Source: Lichenicola sp964658455 (GTDB lineage: Bacteria > Pseudomonadota > Alphaproteobacteria > Acetobacterales > Acetobacteraceae). Taken from it: a stretch of 64,000 nt of DNA. Positions 32,964 to 41,753 of this stretch are shown one piece after another; position 1 is the stretch's first letter, and each line of letters begins with the position of its first letter. The notes beneath the pieces were generated by a model. That model was not told the origin of the DNA, ran no database searches, and saw only the letters and a program-made list of their open reading frames with translations. The stretch is from contig CAZZZA010000001.1 in NCBI GenBank assembly GCA_964658455.1, forward strand, positions 1 through 64,000. Direction: 5' to 3'. The position numbers and the translations under genes are program-made.

Positions 32964-34013
32964 GTGATCAGCGATTCCGATATCGTCAACGGCTACATGT
33001 GGCTGCTCGGACGCATCCCGACCGAGGCGGATCTCGCCGTCTATCGCGCCCGTTTCAGCGACGGCGGCCCTGACGCCGTGCGCAGCTTCCAGTACGAGCT
33101 TCTCGCCTCGGAGGAGTTCCGCAACCGGCGCCTGCTGATGCAGCGCATGCACCATCTCGGCCGCCCGGCTTTGCACCAGGACCGCCTCGCCTTCGTGCAT
33201 ATCGAGAAATGCGGCGGCACCACCCTGCATGCGATGCTGTGCGGGCAGTTCGCGCCGGAGCGGATCTGTCCGGAACGCAACGCCTCGCTGGGCGACTGGA
33301 CCGTCAACGAGCTGGCCGCCTACCAGCTGTTCTCCGGCCATTTCGACCTCGCCTACTGCCGCTCGATCCCGGGCACGGTGCGGGTGCTGACGATGCTGCG
33401 CGAGCCCAAGGCGCGCCTGTTGTCGCTGTACCGGTTCTGGAAGGCGCACCGGCCGGATCGCGACCGCGACTTCTACGACCTGCTGGTGCTGGCGCGGAGC
33501 TGCAGCGCCGAGGCGTTCTTCGCCCATCCGCGCGTGACCCAGCACCCGGCGCTGCGCGACGGCATGGCCGGGCAACTGACCCGGTCCGACAGCGTCTGGG
33601 CGCTGCTGCCGGGTCATCCGATCATCGACGATCCGGACGGTACGCTGCAGCAGGCCTGGGCGGCGTTGGAAGCCATGGCCGCGTTCGGCATCCTGGAGGC
33701 GTTCGAGCAGAGCCGGCGGCTGTTCAACCACCGGCTCGGCCTCGCCCTGACGCCGATCGCGCCGCGCCAGGTGCTGTCGGACCTGGTGCGCGACAATGCA
33801 GAGATGGTGGCGCTCGAGCTCGAGCCGATGACGCCGCGGCTCGACGCGCTGCTCGATGCGATGACGCCGATCGACCGGCCGCTCTATGCCCGGGCGCGTG
33901 CCCTGTTCGAGCGGCGGGTCGCAGAGATGGACGCGCCGGAACCGGTGGCCCGGCGCCGGCTCATGCCGAGCCGGGCGAGCCTTCCAGGGTCACGCCGTTG
34001 GCGCGGGCGATGA
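32964..34013 (+). CDS. sulfotransferase-family protein with N-terminal DUF4214-like region
   Basis: A 349-residue protein. Residues about 5-60 ('YMWLLGRIPTEADLAVYRAR' and 'SFQYELLASEEFRNRR') resemble the DUF4214 repeat often found next to glycan-modifying enzymes. From about residue 75 it looks like a PAPS-dependent sulfotransferase: the 5'-phosphosulfate loop 'FVHIEKCGGTTLHAML' and the 3'-phosphate region 'VLTMLREPKARLLSLYRFWK' near 145. The acceptor (polysaccharide, lipid or protein) is unknown. The last 53 bases of the gene overlap, tail to tail, the end of the dehydrogenase gene on the other strand. The basic, low-complexity C-terminus suggests the reading frame may have been extended past an ancestral stop. 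Confidence 0.75.
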   Translation: MISDSDIVNGYMWLLGRIPTEADLAVYRARFSDGGPDAVRSFQYELLASEEFRNRRLLMQRMHHLGRPALHQDRLAFVHIEKCGGTTLHAMLCGQFAPERICPERNASLGDWTVNELAAYQLFSGHFDLAYCRSIPGTVRVLTMLREPKARLLSLYRFWKAHRPDRDRDFYDLLVLARSCSAEAFFAHPRVTQHPALRDGMAGQLTRSDSVWALLPGHPIIDDPDGTLQQAWAALEAMAAFGILEAFEQSRRLFNHRLGLALTPIAPRQVLSDLVRDNAEMVALELEPMTPRLDALLDAMTPIDRPLYARARALFERRVAEMDAPEPVARRRLMPSRASLPGSRRWRGR

Positions 34014-34869
34014 TGTCGGACAGGGTCGGCACGTAGCCCTCGCCATGGCCGAGCCCGACCGCCAGGGCGAAGCTGTTGCGCACCGAGGCGCCGACCGGGT
34101 TGGCGGTGGCCGACGCGTTGGCGTAGCCGGCGAGATAGGTGAGGTCCTTGAGCGCGTTCGACAGCGTGAATTTGTGCGCCTCCGGATTGCCGCCGACCAC
34201 ATACTCGAAGAAGGTCTGGAAGAACGGGCAGTCCATCCGGCCGCCGCCGATCACCGCGTGGAACACGCCGGGGGAGACCCCGGCCTTGGCGCCCAGCGTC
34301 AGCGCTTCGGCATAGAGCGCCGCATAGCCCAGCGAGACGAAGTTGTTCAGCAGCTTCATCATGTGGCCGCTGCCGGTCGGGCCGGTCTCGACGATGCGGC
34401 CTGCGAACGCCTCGAGCACCGGCCGCGCGCGGGCGACGTCCGCCGCCGCGCCGCCGACCATCACATCGAGCGTGCCGGCCCAGGCTTCCTTCGGCGTGCG
34501 GCTGAGCGGCGCGTCGATCAGGGTGATGCCCTTGGCCGCCAGCTCGTCGGCCAGCGCCCTGGTCACCGCCGGCTCGGAGGTCGAGCAGTCGATCACCAGC
34601 AGGTCGCGGCCGCAGGCGCCGAGCCCGTCCGGCCCTTCCACCAGGGCGCGCACCTGCGGGCTGCCGGTGACGCACAGCACGACGATGTCGCTGGCCTCGC
34701 CCAGGGCGCGGGCGCTGATCGCCTCGGTGGCGCCGCGGCCGATCAGGTCGTCGATCGCCTCGCGCTTGCGGTGCGCCAGCACCGTCAGCGGGAAGCCTTT
34801 CTCGAGCAGGTTCTTGGCCATGCCATGGCCCATGAGACCGAGGCCCGCGAAACCGATTCTTGCCGTCAT
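33961..34869 (-). CDS. beta-hydroxyacid dehydrogenase (3-hydroxyisobutyrate dehydrogenase family)
   Basis: A 302-residue NAD(P)-dependent beta-hydroxyacid dehydrogenase. The Rossmann motif is 'IGFAGLGLMGHGMAKNLLEK' (residues 5-24). The substrate-binding segment is 'LIDAPLSRTPKEAWAGTLDV' near 118, and the catalytic Lys region 'GPTGSGHMMKLLNNFVSLGY' near 170. Relatives include tartronate semialdehyde reductase and 3-hydroxyisobutyrate dehydrogenase. It starts ten bases after the LacI-type regulator stop and so belongs with the sugar-acid locus. A second member, the LtnD-like protein, lies at 43.2 kb; the two differ and probably oxidise different acids. Its 3' end overlaps the sulfotransferase gene. 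Confidence 0.85.
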   Translation of the reverse strand: MTARIGFAGLGLMGHGMAKNLLEKGFPLTVLAHRKREAIDDLIGRGATEAISARALGEASDIVVLCVTGSPQVRALVEGPDGLGACGRDLLVIDCSTSEPAVTRALADELAAKGITLIDAPLSRTPKEAWAGTLDVMVGGAAADVARARPVLEAFAGRIVETGPTGSGHMMKLLNNFVSLGYAALYAEALTLGAKAGVSPGVFHAVIGGGRMDCPFFQTFFEYVVGGNPEAHKFTLSNALKDLTYLAGYANASATANPVGASVRNSFALAVGLGHGEGYVPTLSDIIARANGVTLEGSPGSA

Positions 34870-34879
34870 GATCGTCCTT

Positions 34880-35968
34880 TCAGGTGCTTTCGCGAACCGC
34901 CAGCCTGCAGCCGACATCGACGCGGGAGGGGCCGTGGGCGGCGCCGGTGATGCGGGCGAGCAGTTTCGCCGCGGCGATGGCGCCGATATCGAGACGCGGC
35001 GAGACGATGCTCGTCAGCGACGGGCGGGTCAGCGCGCCGATATCGAGGCCGTTGAACCCGGCGATGGCGATCCGCCCCGGCACCGCGATGCCGTCGCGTG
35101 CCGCGCGCAGCAGCGCGCCGACCGCGAGATCGTCGTTGGCGAAGAACAGCGCGTCCAGTTCCGGCGCCTGCCGCAGGACCAGATGCAGCTGCTCGCCGCC
35201 GCGCTCCGGGCTCGACGGCGCGTCGTAGGTGAAGGGCGGCCGGCGCGGCAGCCCGGCATCGGCGAGCGCGCGGTCGAGGCCGCGGAAGCGTTGCATGGCG
35301 CGGTAGTCCGCCTCCAGCCTGCCGCCGACGAAACCGATGCGCCGGTAGCCGCGCGCGATCAGGTGCCGTCCCATCATCATGCCGGCTTTGACATGCGACA
35401 AGCCGACATTCATGTCGATCGGCCGCGCGCCGAGTTCCATCACCTCCACCACCGGCCGGCCGCAGCCGCGCAGCAGCGCCGTGGTGCGCTCGGCATGCCG
35501 CATGCCGGCGACGATGATGCCGGCCGGCGACCAGCCGAGCAGGGTCGAGACCAGTTCGGTCTCGCGCGCCAGGTCGTACTGGGTGTTGCCCAGCAGCAGC
35601 TGGTAGCCGGCATCCTCCAGCACGGTCTGGATGCCCTGCACCACCTCGATGAACACGGCGTTGGCCAGCGACGGCACGATCACCAGCACCACCCGGCTTT
35701 CCGCCGAGGCCAGCATGCCGGCGAAGCGGTTCGGCACGTAGCCGAGTGCCGCGACCGCATCGTCGATCAACACCCGCAAGGCCGCCGAGACGCTCTCCGG
35801 CGCGTTCAGCGCGCGCGACACGGTGATCGGCGCGACGCCGGCCCGCTCGGCCACGTCCTTGAGCGTGACGGCGCTGGTCCTGGCGCGCCGCCGCACGCCC
35901 GGACCCGGGCCCTGATCCGGCCCCGCCGCGGGCCCTGCGGCCGGACGCTTGATGGTGTGCGCGCTCAT
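34880..35968 (-). CDS. LacI/GntR-like transcriptional regulator
   Basis: A 362-residue LacI-family regulator. After a Pro/Ala-rich N-terminal extension of about 30 residues comes the helix-turn-helix 'VTLKDVAERAGVAPITVSRA' (about 34-53) and hinge 'LGYVPNRFAGMLAS'. The periplasmic-binding-like ligand domain has 'VVLVIVPSLANAVFIEVVQG' and 'IGFVGGRLEADYRAM', text typical of the gluconate-regulator (GntR) branch, which responds to sugar acids or their phosphates. It is divergent from the ABC importer operon over about 180 bases, with a candidate operator between. GTG 35980 is an alternative start. It most likely represses the importer and the dehydrogenase gene downstream of itself. Confidence 0.87.
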   Translation of the reverse strand: MSAHTIKRPAAGPAAGPDQGPGPGVRRRARTSAVTLKDVAERAGVAPITVSRALNAPESVSAALRVLIDDAVAALGYVPNRFAGMLASAESRVVLVIVPSLANAVFIEVVQGIQTVLEDAGYQLLLGNTQYDLARETELVSTLLGWSPAGIIVAGMRHAERTTALLRGCGRPVVEVMELGARPIDMNVGLSHVKAGMMMGRHLIARGYRRIGFVGGRLEADYRAMQRFRGLDRALADAGLPRRPPFTYDAPSSPERGGEQLHLVLRQAPELDALFFANDDLAVGALLRAARDGIAVPGRIAIAGFNGLDIGALTRPSLTSIVSPRLDIGAIAAAKLLARITGAAHGPSRVDVGCRLAVREST

Positions 35969-36035
35969 CCGCGCCGACACTAGCCCCAGGAACGCCCGGT
36001 CGCCAAACCACCGGTCGACGCGCGGCGACGATTGA

Positions 36036-36049
36036 TGGTTGCGCTACCA
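36036..36049. promoter_or_regulatory. candidate LacI-family operator
   Basis: TGGTTGCGCTACCA is a 14-base palindrome with one mismatched pair and the central GCGC/CG step typical of LacI-family operators, similar in form to GntR-type sites (TGATAGCGCTATCA). It lies between the divergent regulator (start 35968) and ABC ATPase (start 36152) genes, about 100 bases from the latter. Binding by the neighbouring regulator is an inference. Confidence 0.5.
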
Positions 36050-36151
36050 AAATCCAAGGTCTAGGGTCTGCCGGCAATCGGGTGGCACGCATCGCCCGTG
36101 CTGTGAACGGCAACGAGCCGCAGGGATGAGGAAGTTCGGGAGCATGGCAGG

Positions 36152-37708
36152 ATGTCCGCGCCGCTAGCGCCAGGCCTTCGCAAAGGTGTCTATCGTGCCG
36201 TCGATGTCACCAAGAGCTATGGCCCGGTCTCGGTGCTGCGCGGCGTCGGCGTCACGCTCGAGCCCGGCCGCGTGCATACCATGATGGGCGAGAACGGCGC
36301 CGGCAAATCCACCCTGTTCAAGGTGATGGCCGGTCTCGTGCGTCCGAACGGCGGCAGGCTGGAACTCGATGCCGAGACGGTCTCGTTCGGCTCGCCGCAC
36401 GAGGCGCATGCACGCGGGATCTATCTGGTGCCGCAGGAGCCGGCGCTGATGCCCGAACTAAGCGTGGCCGAGACCATGTTCGTCGGCCAGCTGCCGGTCA
36501 CCGGCGGCCTGCTCGGGCGGATCGACTGGCGGGGGATGCGCAGCCGCGCACGCGAGGCGCTCGACACGCTCAGCCTGGATATCGATGTCGGAGCGCTGAG
36601 CCGCAGCCTGTCGATCGCGCAGCAGCAGCAGATCGAGTGCGCCAAGGCGCTGCTGCGCGGCTGCCGGGTGATCCTGTTCGACGAGCCGACCTCGCCGCTG
36701 ACCACGCACGAGGTCGAGCATCTGTTCTCGACCATGCGCCGCCTGCGCGACCAGGGCTACACGCTCGCCTTCATCAGCCACCGCATGGACGAGGTGCTGG
36801 AGATATCGGACGACATCAGCGTGCTTCGCGACGGGATGCTGGTCGACAGCGTGCAGCGGCCGGCGTTCGACCGCACCCGGCTGCTGTCGCAGATGGTCGG
36901 ACGCGAGATGCGCACGATCCCGCGCCGCGCCTCGAGCTGTGCCACGGACGAGGCGGCGCTGGTGGTGCGCGACCTCGCGCACTCCACCCGCTTCGCCGGT
37001 GTCAGCTTCACCCTGCATCGCGGCGAGGTGCTGGGGCTGGCGGGACTGGTCGGCGCCGGCCGCACCGAGATCGCCGAGACGATCTTCGGCCTGCGACGCC
37101 GCGACCATGGCAGCGTGGTGCTGTCGGGCACGGACATCTCGGCATGGCAGACCCATGCGATCATCGCCAAGGGGCTGGTCTATGCGCCGGAGGATCGCGC
37201 CCATCACGGCGCGGTGCTGCCGATGACGATCGCCCAGAACGTGACGTCGGGGCTGATCGCGCGCGTGCGCAGCCGTCTCGGTCTGATGGATCATGCCGAC
37301 GAGGACAGGATCGGCGCCGAGACCGTGCGACGCTACCGGGTGCGGTGCGCCGGCACCGACCAGACGCTGCGCGAACTCTCGGGCGGCAACCAGCAGAAAG
37401 TGGTGTTCGGCAAATGGATGGGGCTGTCGCCGAGCGTCGCGATCCTCGACGAGCCGACCCGCGGCGTCGATGTCGGCGCCAAGGACGAGATCTACGCGCT
37501 GATCGAGGAGCTGGCGCGCGAGGGCATGGCGATCCTGGTGATCTCGTCGGAAATGGAGGAGCTGGTCCGGCTCTGCGACAGGATCCTGTCGGTCTACGAA
37601 GGCAGGATCGTCGCCGAACTGCAGGGCGACGCGATCACCCCGGAGCGCGTCGGGCGTTCCTATCTCGGCCACGCGGATGCCGGTAGTGGCGTCGGGGCGG
37701 CGGCGTGA
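36152..37708 (+). CDS. ribose-type sugar ABC transporter, duplicated ATPase
   Basis: A 518-residue ATPase with two fused nucleotide-binding domains, as in RbsA/LsrA/RhaT. Domain 1 (about 10-245): Walker A 'GENGAGKSTLFK', signature 'LSIAQQQQIE' (degenerate) and Walker B 'VILFDEPTSPL'. Domain 2 (about 265-500): degenerate Walker A 'GLVGAGRTEIAE', signature 'LSGGNQQKVVFGKW' and Walker B 'VAILDEPTRGVD'. This asymmetry is normal for the family. It energises import of a carbohydrate through the two permeases that follow. The permease start overlaps its stop (GTGA). The promoter and operator lie in the 183 bases upstream. Confidence 0.9.
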   Translation: MSAPLAPGLRKGVYRAVDVTKSYGPVSVLRGVGVTLEPGRVHTMMGENGAGKSTLFKVMAGLVRPNGGRLELDAETVSFGSPHEAHARGIYLVPQEPALMPELSVAETMFVGQLPVTGGLLGRIDWRGMRSRAREALDTLSLDIDVGALSRSLSIAQQQQIECAKALLRGCRVILFDEPTSPLTTHEVEHLFSTMRRLRDQGYTLAFISHRMDEVLEISDDISVLRDGMLVDSVQRPAFDRTRLLSQMVGREMRTIPRRASSCATDEAALVVRDLAHSTRFAGVSFTLHRGEVLGLAGLVGAGRTEIAETIFGLRRRDHGSVVLSGTDISAWQTHAIIAKGLVYAPEDRAHHGAVLPMTIAQNVTSGLIARVRSRLGLMDHADEDRIGAETVRRYRVRCAGTDQTLRELSGGNQQKVVFGKWMGLSPSVAILDEPTRGVDVGAKDEIYALIEELAREGMAILVISSEMEELVRLCDRILSVYEGRIVAELQGDAITPERVGRSYLGHADAGSGVGAAA

Positions 37709-38697
37709 GCGGGGCGGTCGCGGTGCCACAGCGGGCCACGGCGCCGAGGGCCCGCGCCGGTGCCGCGCGGCGCGATCCGCGCGCGATCGTGCTGATCGGG
37801 GTGACCATCCTCACCATCCTGCTGGTGGGCCTGTTCGACCACGGCTTCATGGCGCCGCAGAACCTGCGCTTCATGGTGCTGAACTGCGTGGTGCTGTCGC
37901 TGCTGGCGCTGGGCCAGACCCTGGTGATCGCCACGCGCGGCATCGATCTGTCGGTGGCGCCGGTGCTGGGGCTGAGCGCCATGGTGACCGGGCTGATGGC
38001 GCAGACCGGCGGATTGCCGCTGGCGGCAGCGTTCGCCCTGGCGCTGGCGATCGGGCTCGTGCTCGGCACGCTGAACGGGCTGCTGGTGGCCCGGCTGGCG
38101 ATTCCGCCGATCATCACCACGCTCGGCACCTACAGCCTCTATAGCGGCCTGATCTTCCTGTATTCGGACGGCACCCAGGTGACGTCGGTGCCCGCCAGCT
38201 ACGCGACGCTGGGCAACGGCATCGTGCTCGGCCTGGTGCCGATCCCGGTGCTGGTGCTGCTCGCGGTGCTGGCGGTGATCTGGTTCGTGATCGGCCACAG
38301 CCGGTTCGGCCGCGCGGTGCTGGCGATCGGCAACAACCAGGCCGCCTCCTACAATGCCGGCATCCCGGTGACCGCGACCCAGGTCGGCGCCTATGCGGTG
38401 AGCGGCGTGCTGGCAGCACTCGCCGGGCTGATGTTCGTCTCCTATACCGGCTCGGCCACCGTCACCACCGGCACCGGCGACCATATGGAGCTGCAGTCGA
38501 TCGCGGTGGCGCTGATCGGCGGCACCGCGATCTCCGGCGGCCGCGGGCCGGTGATCGGCAGCGTGCTGGGCGCGCTGTTCCTGAGCGTGGTGCTGACCGC
38601 CCTGGTGTTCGTGCACGTGCCGCCGATCTGGTACTCCGCAGGCGAGGGCTTGATGATCCTGGTGGCGGTCACCGCCGGCTCCAGGCGGGCGTCATGA
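37705..38697 (+). CDS. ribose-type ABC transporter permease 1
   Basis: A 330-residue inner-membrane permease of the RbsC/AraH group with 8-10 hydrophobic helices. The conserved cytoplasmic-loop region that contacts the ATPase, 'IGNNQAASYNAGIPVTATQV', is at about residue 210. 'TLVIATRGIDLSVAPVLGLS' near 75 is the family hallmark (GIDLSVG-like). A basic N-terminal leader precedes the first helix. It starts with GTG overlapping the ATPase stop and ends in an ATGA overlap with the second permease, so the transporter genes are translationally coupled. With permease 2 it likely forms a heterodimeric channel, as in the LsrC/LsrD system. Confidence 0.88.
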   Translation: MSGAVAVPQRATAPRARAGAARRDPRAIVLIGVTILTILLVGLFDHGFMAPQNLRFMVLNCVVLSLLALGQTLVIATRGIDLSVAPVLGLSAMVTGLMAQTGGLPLAAAFALALAIGLVLGTLNGLLVARLAIPPIITTLGTYSLYSGLIFLYSDGTQVTSVPASYATLGNGIVLGLVPIPVLVLLAVLAVIWFVIGHSRFGRAVLAIGNNQAASYNAGIPVTATQVGAYAVSGVLAALAGLMFVSYTGSATVTTGTGDHMELQSIAVALIGGTAISGGRGPVIGSVLGALFLSVVLTALVFVHVPPIWYSAGEGLMILVAVTAGSRRAS

Positions 38698-39746
38698 ACA
38701 ATCCGTCGCGCCTGGTCGCCAACCGCGTCACCGCGCGCCGCGCCGGAACCCGCCGGCTGCCGCTCGGCAACTGGGAACGCACCCTGCTGCTGCTGCTGCT
38801 GGCGCTGACGATCGGGCTGATCGCCGGCGTGCCGGGATTCTATCCAGGATTCGCCGGCTTCCTGGCGCTGAGCGAGAACTTCCTGCCGTTCGGGTTCGTC
38901 GCCCTCGGCCTGACCACGGTGATCCTGACCGGCGGCATCGACCTGTCGGTCGGCGCGATCGCCGGGCTGGCGGCGATCATCATGGCCTCGCTCTGGAGCG
39001 GCCTGCACCTCTCGATCTGGATCGCGGCGCTGGCCGGGCTGGTCGCCGGCGGCCTGCTCGGGCTGGTGAACGGGCTGGTCATCACCCGCCTGCGCACCGA
39101 GCCGCTGATCGCCACCCTGGCGACCAGCTTCATCTACGGCAGCGTCGGCGTGGCGATCGCCGGCGACACGCCGCCATCGGGCTTCCCCGACGCCTTCAAC
39201 CGGGTCGGCACCGGCGCGATCGGCTGGCTGCCGGTGCAGATCATCCTGTTCGCGGCGCTGGCAGGTTTATTCTCGCTGCTGATCGGCCGCTCGACGTTCG
39301 GCCGCAAGGTGGTGATGATCGGCTACAACAGCGACGCCGCGCGCTATTCCGGCATCCGGGTGCGGCAGATCCTGACCATCGCCTACGTGATCAGCGGCCT
39401 GATGGCGGCGCTGGCCGGGATCGTGCTGGCCGCCTACTACAGCGCGGTGCGGCCGGACATGGGCGACCTGCTGCTGCTCAGCACCATCACCACCGTGGTG
39501 CTCGGCGGCGTCAGCATCTTCGGCGGCGAAGGCAGCATCGCCGGCGTGGTGATCGCGGTGCTGCTGCTCGGCATGCTGCGGCAGGGAATGCTGATCGCCG
39601 GCTTCTCCGACATGGTCACCACCATGCTGACCGGCGCGATCCTGCTCGGCGCGATCGCGATGAAGAACCTGTTCGCCGGCCGGGGAACCGGCCTGTCGAT
39701 GCTGCTGGACCGGTTCCGGCGCGGCAAGACGGCGTCGGTCGAATGA
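38694..39746 (+). CDS. ribose-type ABC transporter permease 2
   Basis: A 350-residue permease, paralogous to the preceding one. It shows the same hallmark 'TTVILTGGIDLSVGAIAGLA' (about residue 80) and the ATPase-contact region 'MIGYNSDAARYSGIRVRQIL' (about 205), with 8-10 hydrophobic helices. Two distinct permeases rather than one homodimer are characteristic of the LsrCD/rhamnose-type importers. The start overlaps the first permease stop (ATGA). The binding-protein gene follows, its signal-peptide ATG lying 36 bases after this stop. Confidence 0.88.
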   Translation: MNNPSRLVANRVTARRAGTRRLPLGNWERTLLLLLLALTIGLIAGVPGFYPGFAGFLALSENFLPFGFVALGLTTVILTGGIDLSVGAIAGLAAIIMASLWSGLHLSIWIAALAGLVAGGLLGLVNGLVITRLRTEPLIATLATSFIYGSVGVAIAGDTPPSGFPDAFNRVGTGAIGWLPVQIILFAALAGLFSLLIGRSTFGRKVVMIGYNSDAARYSGIRVRQILTIAYVISGLMAALAGIVLAAYYSAVRPDMGDLLLLSTITTVVLGGVSIFGGEGSIAGVVIAVLLLGMLRQGMLIAGFSDMVTTMLTGAILLGAIAMKNLFAGRGTGLSMLLDRFRRGKTASVE

Positions 39747-39781
39747 ACCAAGAAACCAACGATGGAAACGGAAATCGTCTC

Positions 39782-40798
39782 ATGAAAATCTCCCATACCG
39801 CCCGTCGCTCCGCGCTCGCGGCCGTGCTCGCCAGCCTGCCGCTGCTGGCCGCCGCCGCCATCCCGGCCCGCGCCGCCGATATCGACACCGCCAAGCGGAT
39901 CAAGGTGGCGATGGTGCCGAAGCTGGTCGGGCTGTCCGTGTTCAAGGCCAACCAGCAGGGCGCGATCGCGGCGTCGAAGGCGCTCAACATCGATTTCCTC
40001 TATACCGGCCCGGTGACGGCTTCGGCGCAGGGCCAGGTCGACGTGTTCAACAGCCTGATCGCGCGCCGCTTCGACGTGATCACCACCACCTCCAACAACC
40101 CCACCCAACTGGCGCCGGCGCTGCGCCGCGCCCGCAAGGCGGGGATCAAGGTGGTGTCGTACGACAGCGACGTCGCCGCCGACGCGCGCGACTTCTTCGT
40201 GCAGAACACCGACTACGCCGAGTTCGGCAAGGCGCTGGTCGAGTCCGTCGCAAAGTATGCCGGCCCAAAGGCCAAGATCGCGATCCTGTCCTCGACCCCG
40301 GACGCCACGATCCAGAATGAGTGGATCAAGGCGCTGACCGCCTACATGACGTCGACCTATCCGGACATGAAGATCGTCACCACCCAGTACGGCCAGTCCA
40401 GCCCGTCGCAGTCGCTGACCGCCGGCCTGAACATCCTGCAGGCCAATCCGGATGTGACCGGGATCATCGCCCCCGACGGCGCGGCCGAGGTCGGCGCCGC
40501 GGCCGCGGTCGAGAAACTCGGCAAGACCGGGCATGTGTTCGTGACCGGCTGCAGCGATCCGGATTCGATCCGGCAGTATGTGAAGTCCGGGATCATCAAG
40601 GCGAGCCCGCTATGGGACGAAGTCAAGGAAGGCGCGCTGGTGATGTATGTCGCCAGGCTGGCCGCGAACAACGCGATCCAGCCGAACGGCAGCTTCACCG
40701 CCGGCGACCTGGGCGATTTCACCGCCAAGGATGGCGTGATCGTGTTCAGCAAGCCGTTGGTGTTCGATGCCTCGAACATCGACCAGTACAAATTCTGA
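39782..40798 (+). CDS. periplasmic sugar-binding protein of the ABC importer
   Basis: A 338-residue type I periplasmic binding protein (RbsB/LsrB/RhaS group). It has a signal peptide of about 30 residues ('ALAAVLASLPLLAAAAIPAR' then A-A). The mature protein starts with the typical first strand 'RIKVAMVPKLVGLSVFKANQ' followed by the two-domain fold; 'KVVSYDSDVAADARDFFVQ' near 130 and 'GIIAPDGAAEVGAAAAVEKL' near 230 are ligand-proximal segments. The ATG at 39782 was chosen because it directly precedes the signal peptide; an ATG at 39743 overlaps the permease stop. It delivers the substrate to the two permeases. The gene context suggests a sugar or sugar acid; the ligand itself is not readable. 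Confidence 0.88.
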   Translation: MKISHTARRSALAAVLASLPLLAAAAIPARAADIDTAKRIKVAMVPKLVGLSVFKANQQGAIAASKALNIDFLYTGPVTASAQGQVDVFNSLIARRFDVITTTSNNPTQLAPALRRARKAGIKVVSYDSDVAADARDFFVQNTDYAEFGKALVESVAKYAGPKAKIAILSSTPDATIQNEWIKALTAYMTSTYPDMKIVTTQYGQSSPSQSLTAGLNILQANPDVTGIIAPDGAAEVGAAAAVEKLGKTGHVFVTGCSDPDSIRQYVKSGIIKASPLWDEVKEGALVMYVARLAANNAIQPNGSFTAGDLGDFTAKDGVIVFSKPLVFDASNIDQYKF

Positions 40799-40817
40799 GC
40801 CAGAGGGAAATCACCGC

Positions 40818-41708
40818 ATGAAGCGTATCCTGTTCACCGGCGGTTCCGGCAAGGCCGGCCGCCACGTGGTCCAGTATCTCCTCGATCAGGGCTACCAGGT
40901 GTTGAACATCGACACCAAGCCGCTGGACAACCCGAAGGTACGCACGCTGGTCACCGACATCACCGATGCCGGCCAGCTGTTCAACGCGTTCGCCTCCTAT
41001 GCCGGGCTGCACGAGTTCGACGAGGATCTGAGCCCGACGCATTTCGACGCGGTGGTGCATTTCGCGGCGATCCCGCGGATCATGCTGGTGCCCGACAACG
41101 AGGTCTATCGCATCAACGTGATGGGCACCTACAACGTGCTGGATGCGGCGACCAAGCTCGGCATCAAGAAGGTGATCATCGCCTCCAGCGAGACCACCTA
41201 CGGGATCGTGTTCGCGCACGGCCATCGCGACCCGGAATATTTCCCGCTCGACGAGGACTATCCGGTCAAGCCGATGGACAGCTACGCCACCTCCAAGATC
41301 TGCAACGAGCGCACCGCGGAGGCGTTCGCGATGCGCACCGGCACCGACATCTATGCCCTGCGGATCGGCAACGTCATCGAGCCCGACGAATACGCGCTGT
41401 TCCCGGGCTGGTTCGCGAAACCCGGTTTCCGCAAGCGGATCGCCTGGAGCTACATCGACGCGCGCGACCTGGGCGAGATCGTGCGTCTTGGCGTCGAGAC
41501 CGACGGGCTGGGCTACCAGGTGTTCAACGCGGTGAACGACAGCTCGTCCTCGGACCTGCCGACCGCGGAGCTGGTGAGGCGCTATTATCCGAACGTGCCG
41601 GTGCGTGGCGAGATGGGCGAATTCGAGAGCCTTCTGTCGAACAGGAAGGCGCGCACCATGCTCGGCTTCAAGGAGAAGCATCGCTGGCGCGACTACGTGA
41701 AGAGCTGA
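40818..41708 (+). CDS. extended SDR (NAD-dependent epimerase/dehydratase-like)
   Basis: A 296-residue extended short-chain dehydrogenase. The NAD-binding motif is 'ILFTGGSGKAGRHVVQYLLD' (residues 4-23; GxxGxxG with Lys-Ala in place of Phe-Ile/Leu). 'VVHFAAIPRIMLVPDNEVYR' lies near 88 and the catalytic Tyr/Lys in 'MDSYATSKICNE' near 155, with Ser in 'IIASSETTYGI'. The C-terminal substrate domain is short. Its position right after the binding protein, 19 bases away, suggests that it acts on the imported compound, perhaps as an aldose or aldonate dehydrogenase. Known D-erythronate dehydrogenase (DenD) belongs to the same superfamily, but I cannot call it that on the text alone. Confidence 0.8.
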   Translation: MKRILFTGGSGKAGRHVVQYLLDQGYQVLNIDTKPLDNPKVRTLVTDITDAGQLFNAFASYAGLHEFDEDLSPTHFDAVVHFAAIPRIMLVPDNEVYRINVMGTYNVLDAATKLGIKKVIIASSETTYGIVFAHGHRDPEYFPLDEDYPVKPMDSYATSKICNERTAEAFAMRTGTDIYALRIGNVIEPDEYALFPGWFAKPGFRKRIAWSYIDARDLGEIVRLGVETDGLGYQVFNAVNDSSSSDLPTAELVRRYYPNVPVRGEMGEFESLLSNRKARTMLGFKEKHRWRDYVKS

Positions 41709-41753
41709 ACCGGTCCCGACCGGCCAGTACGGCGCATGGGAGACATAGCGATC

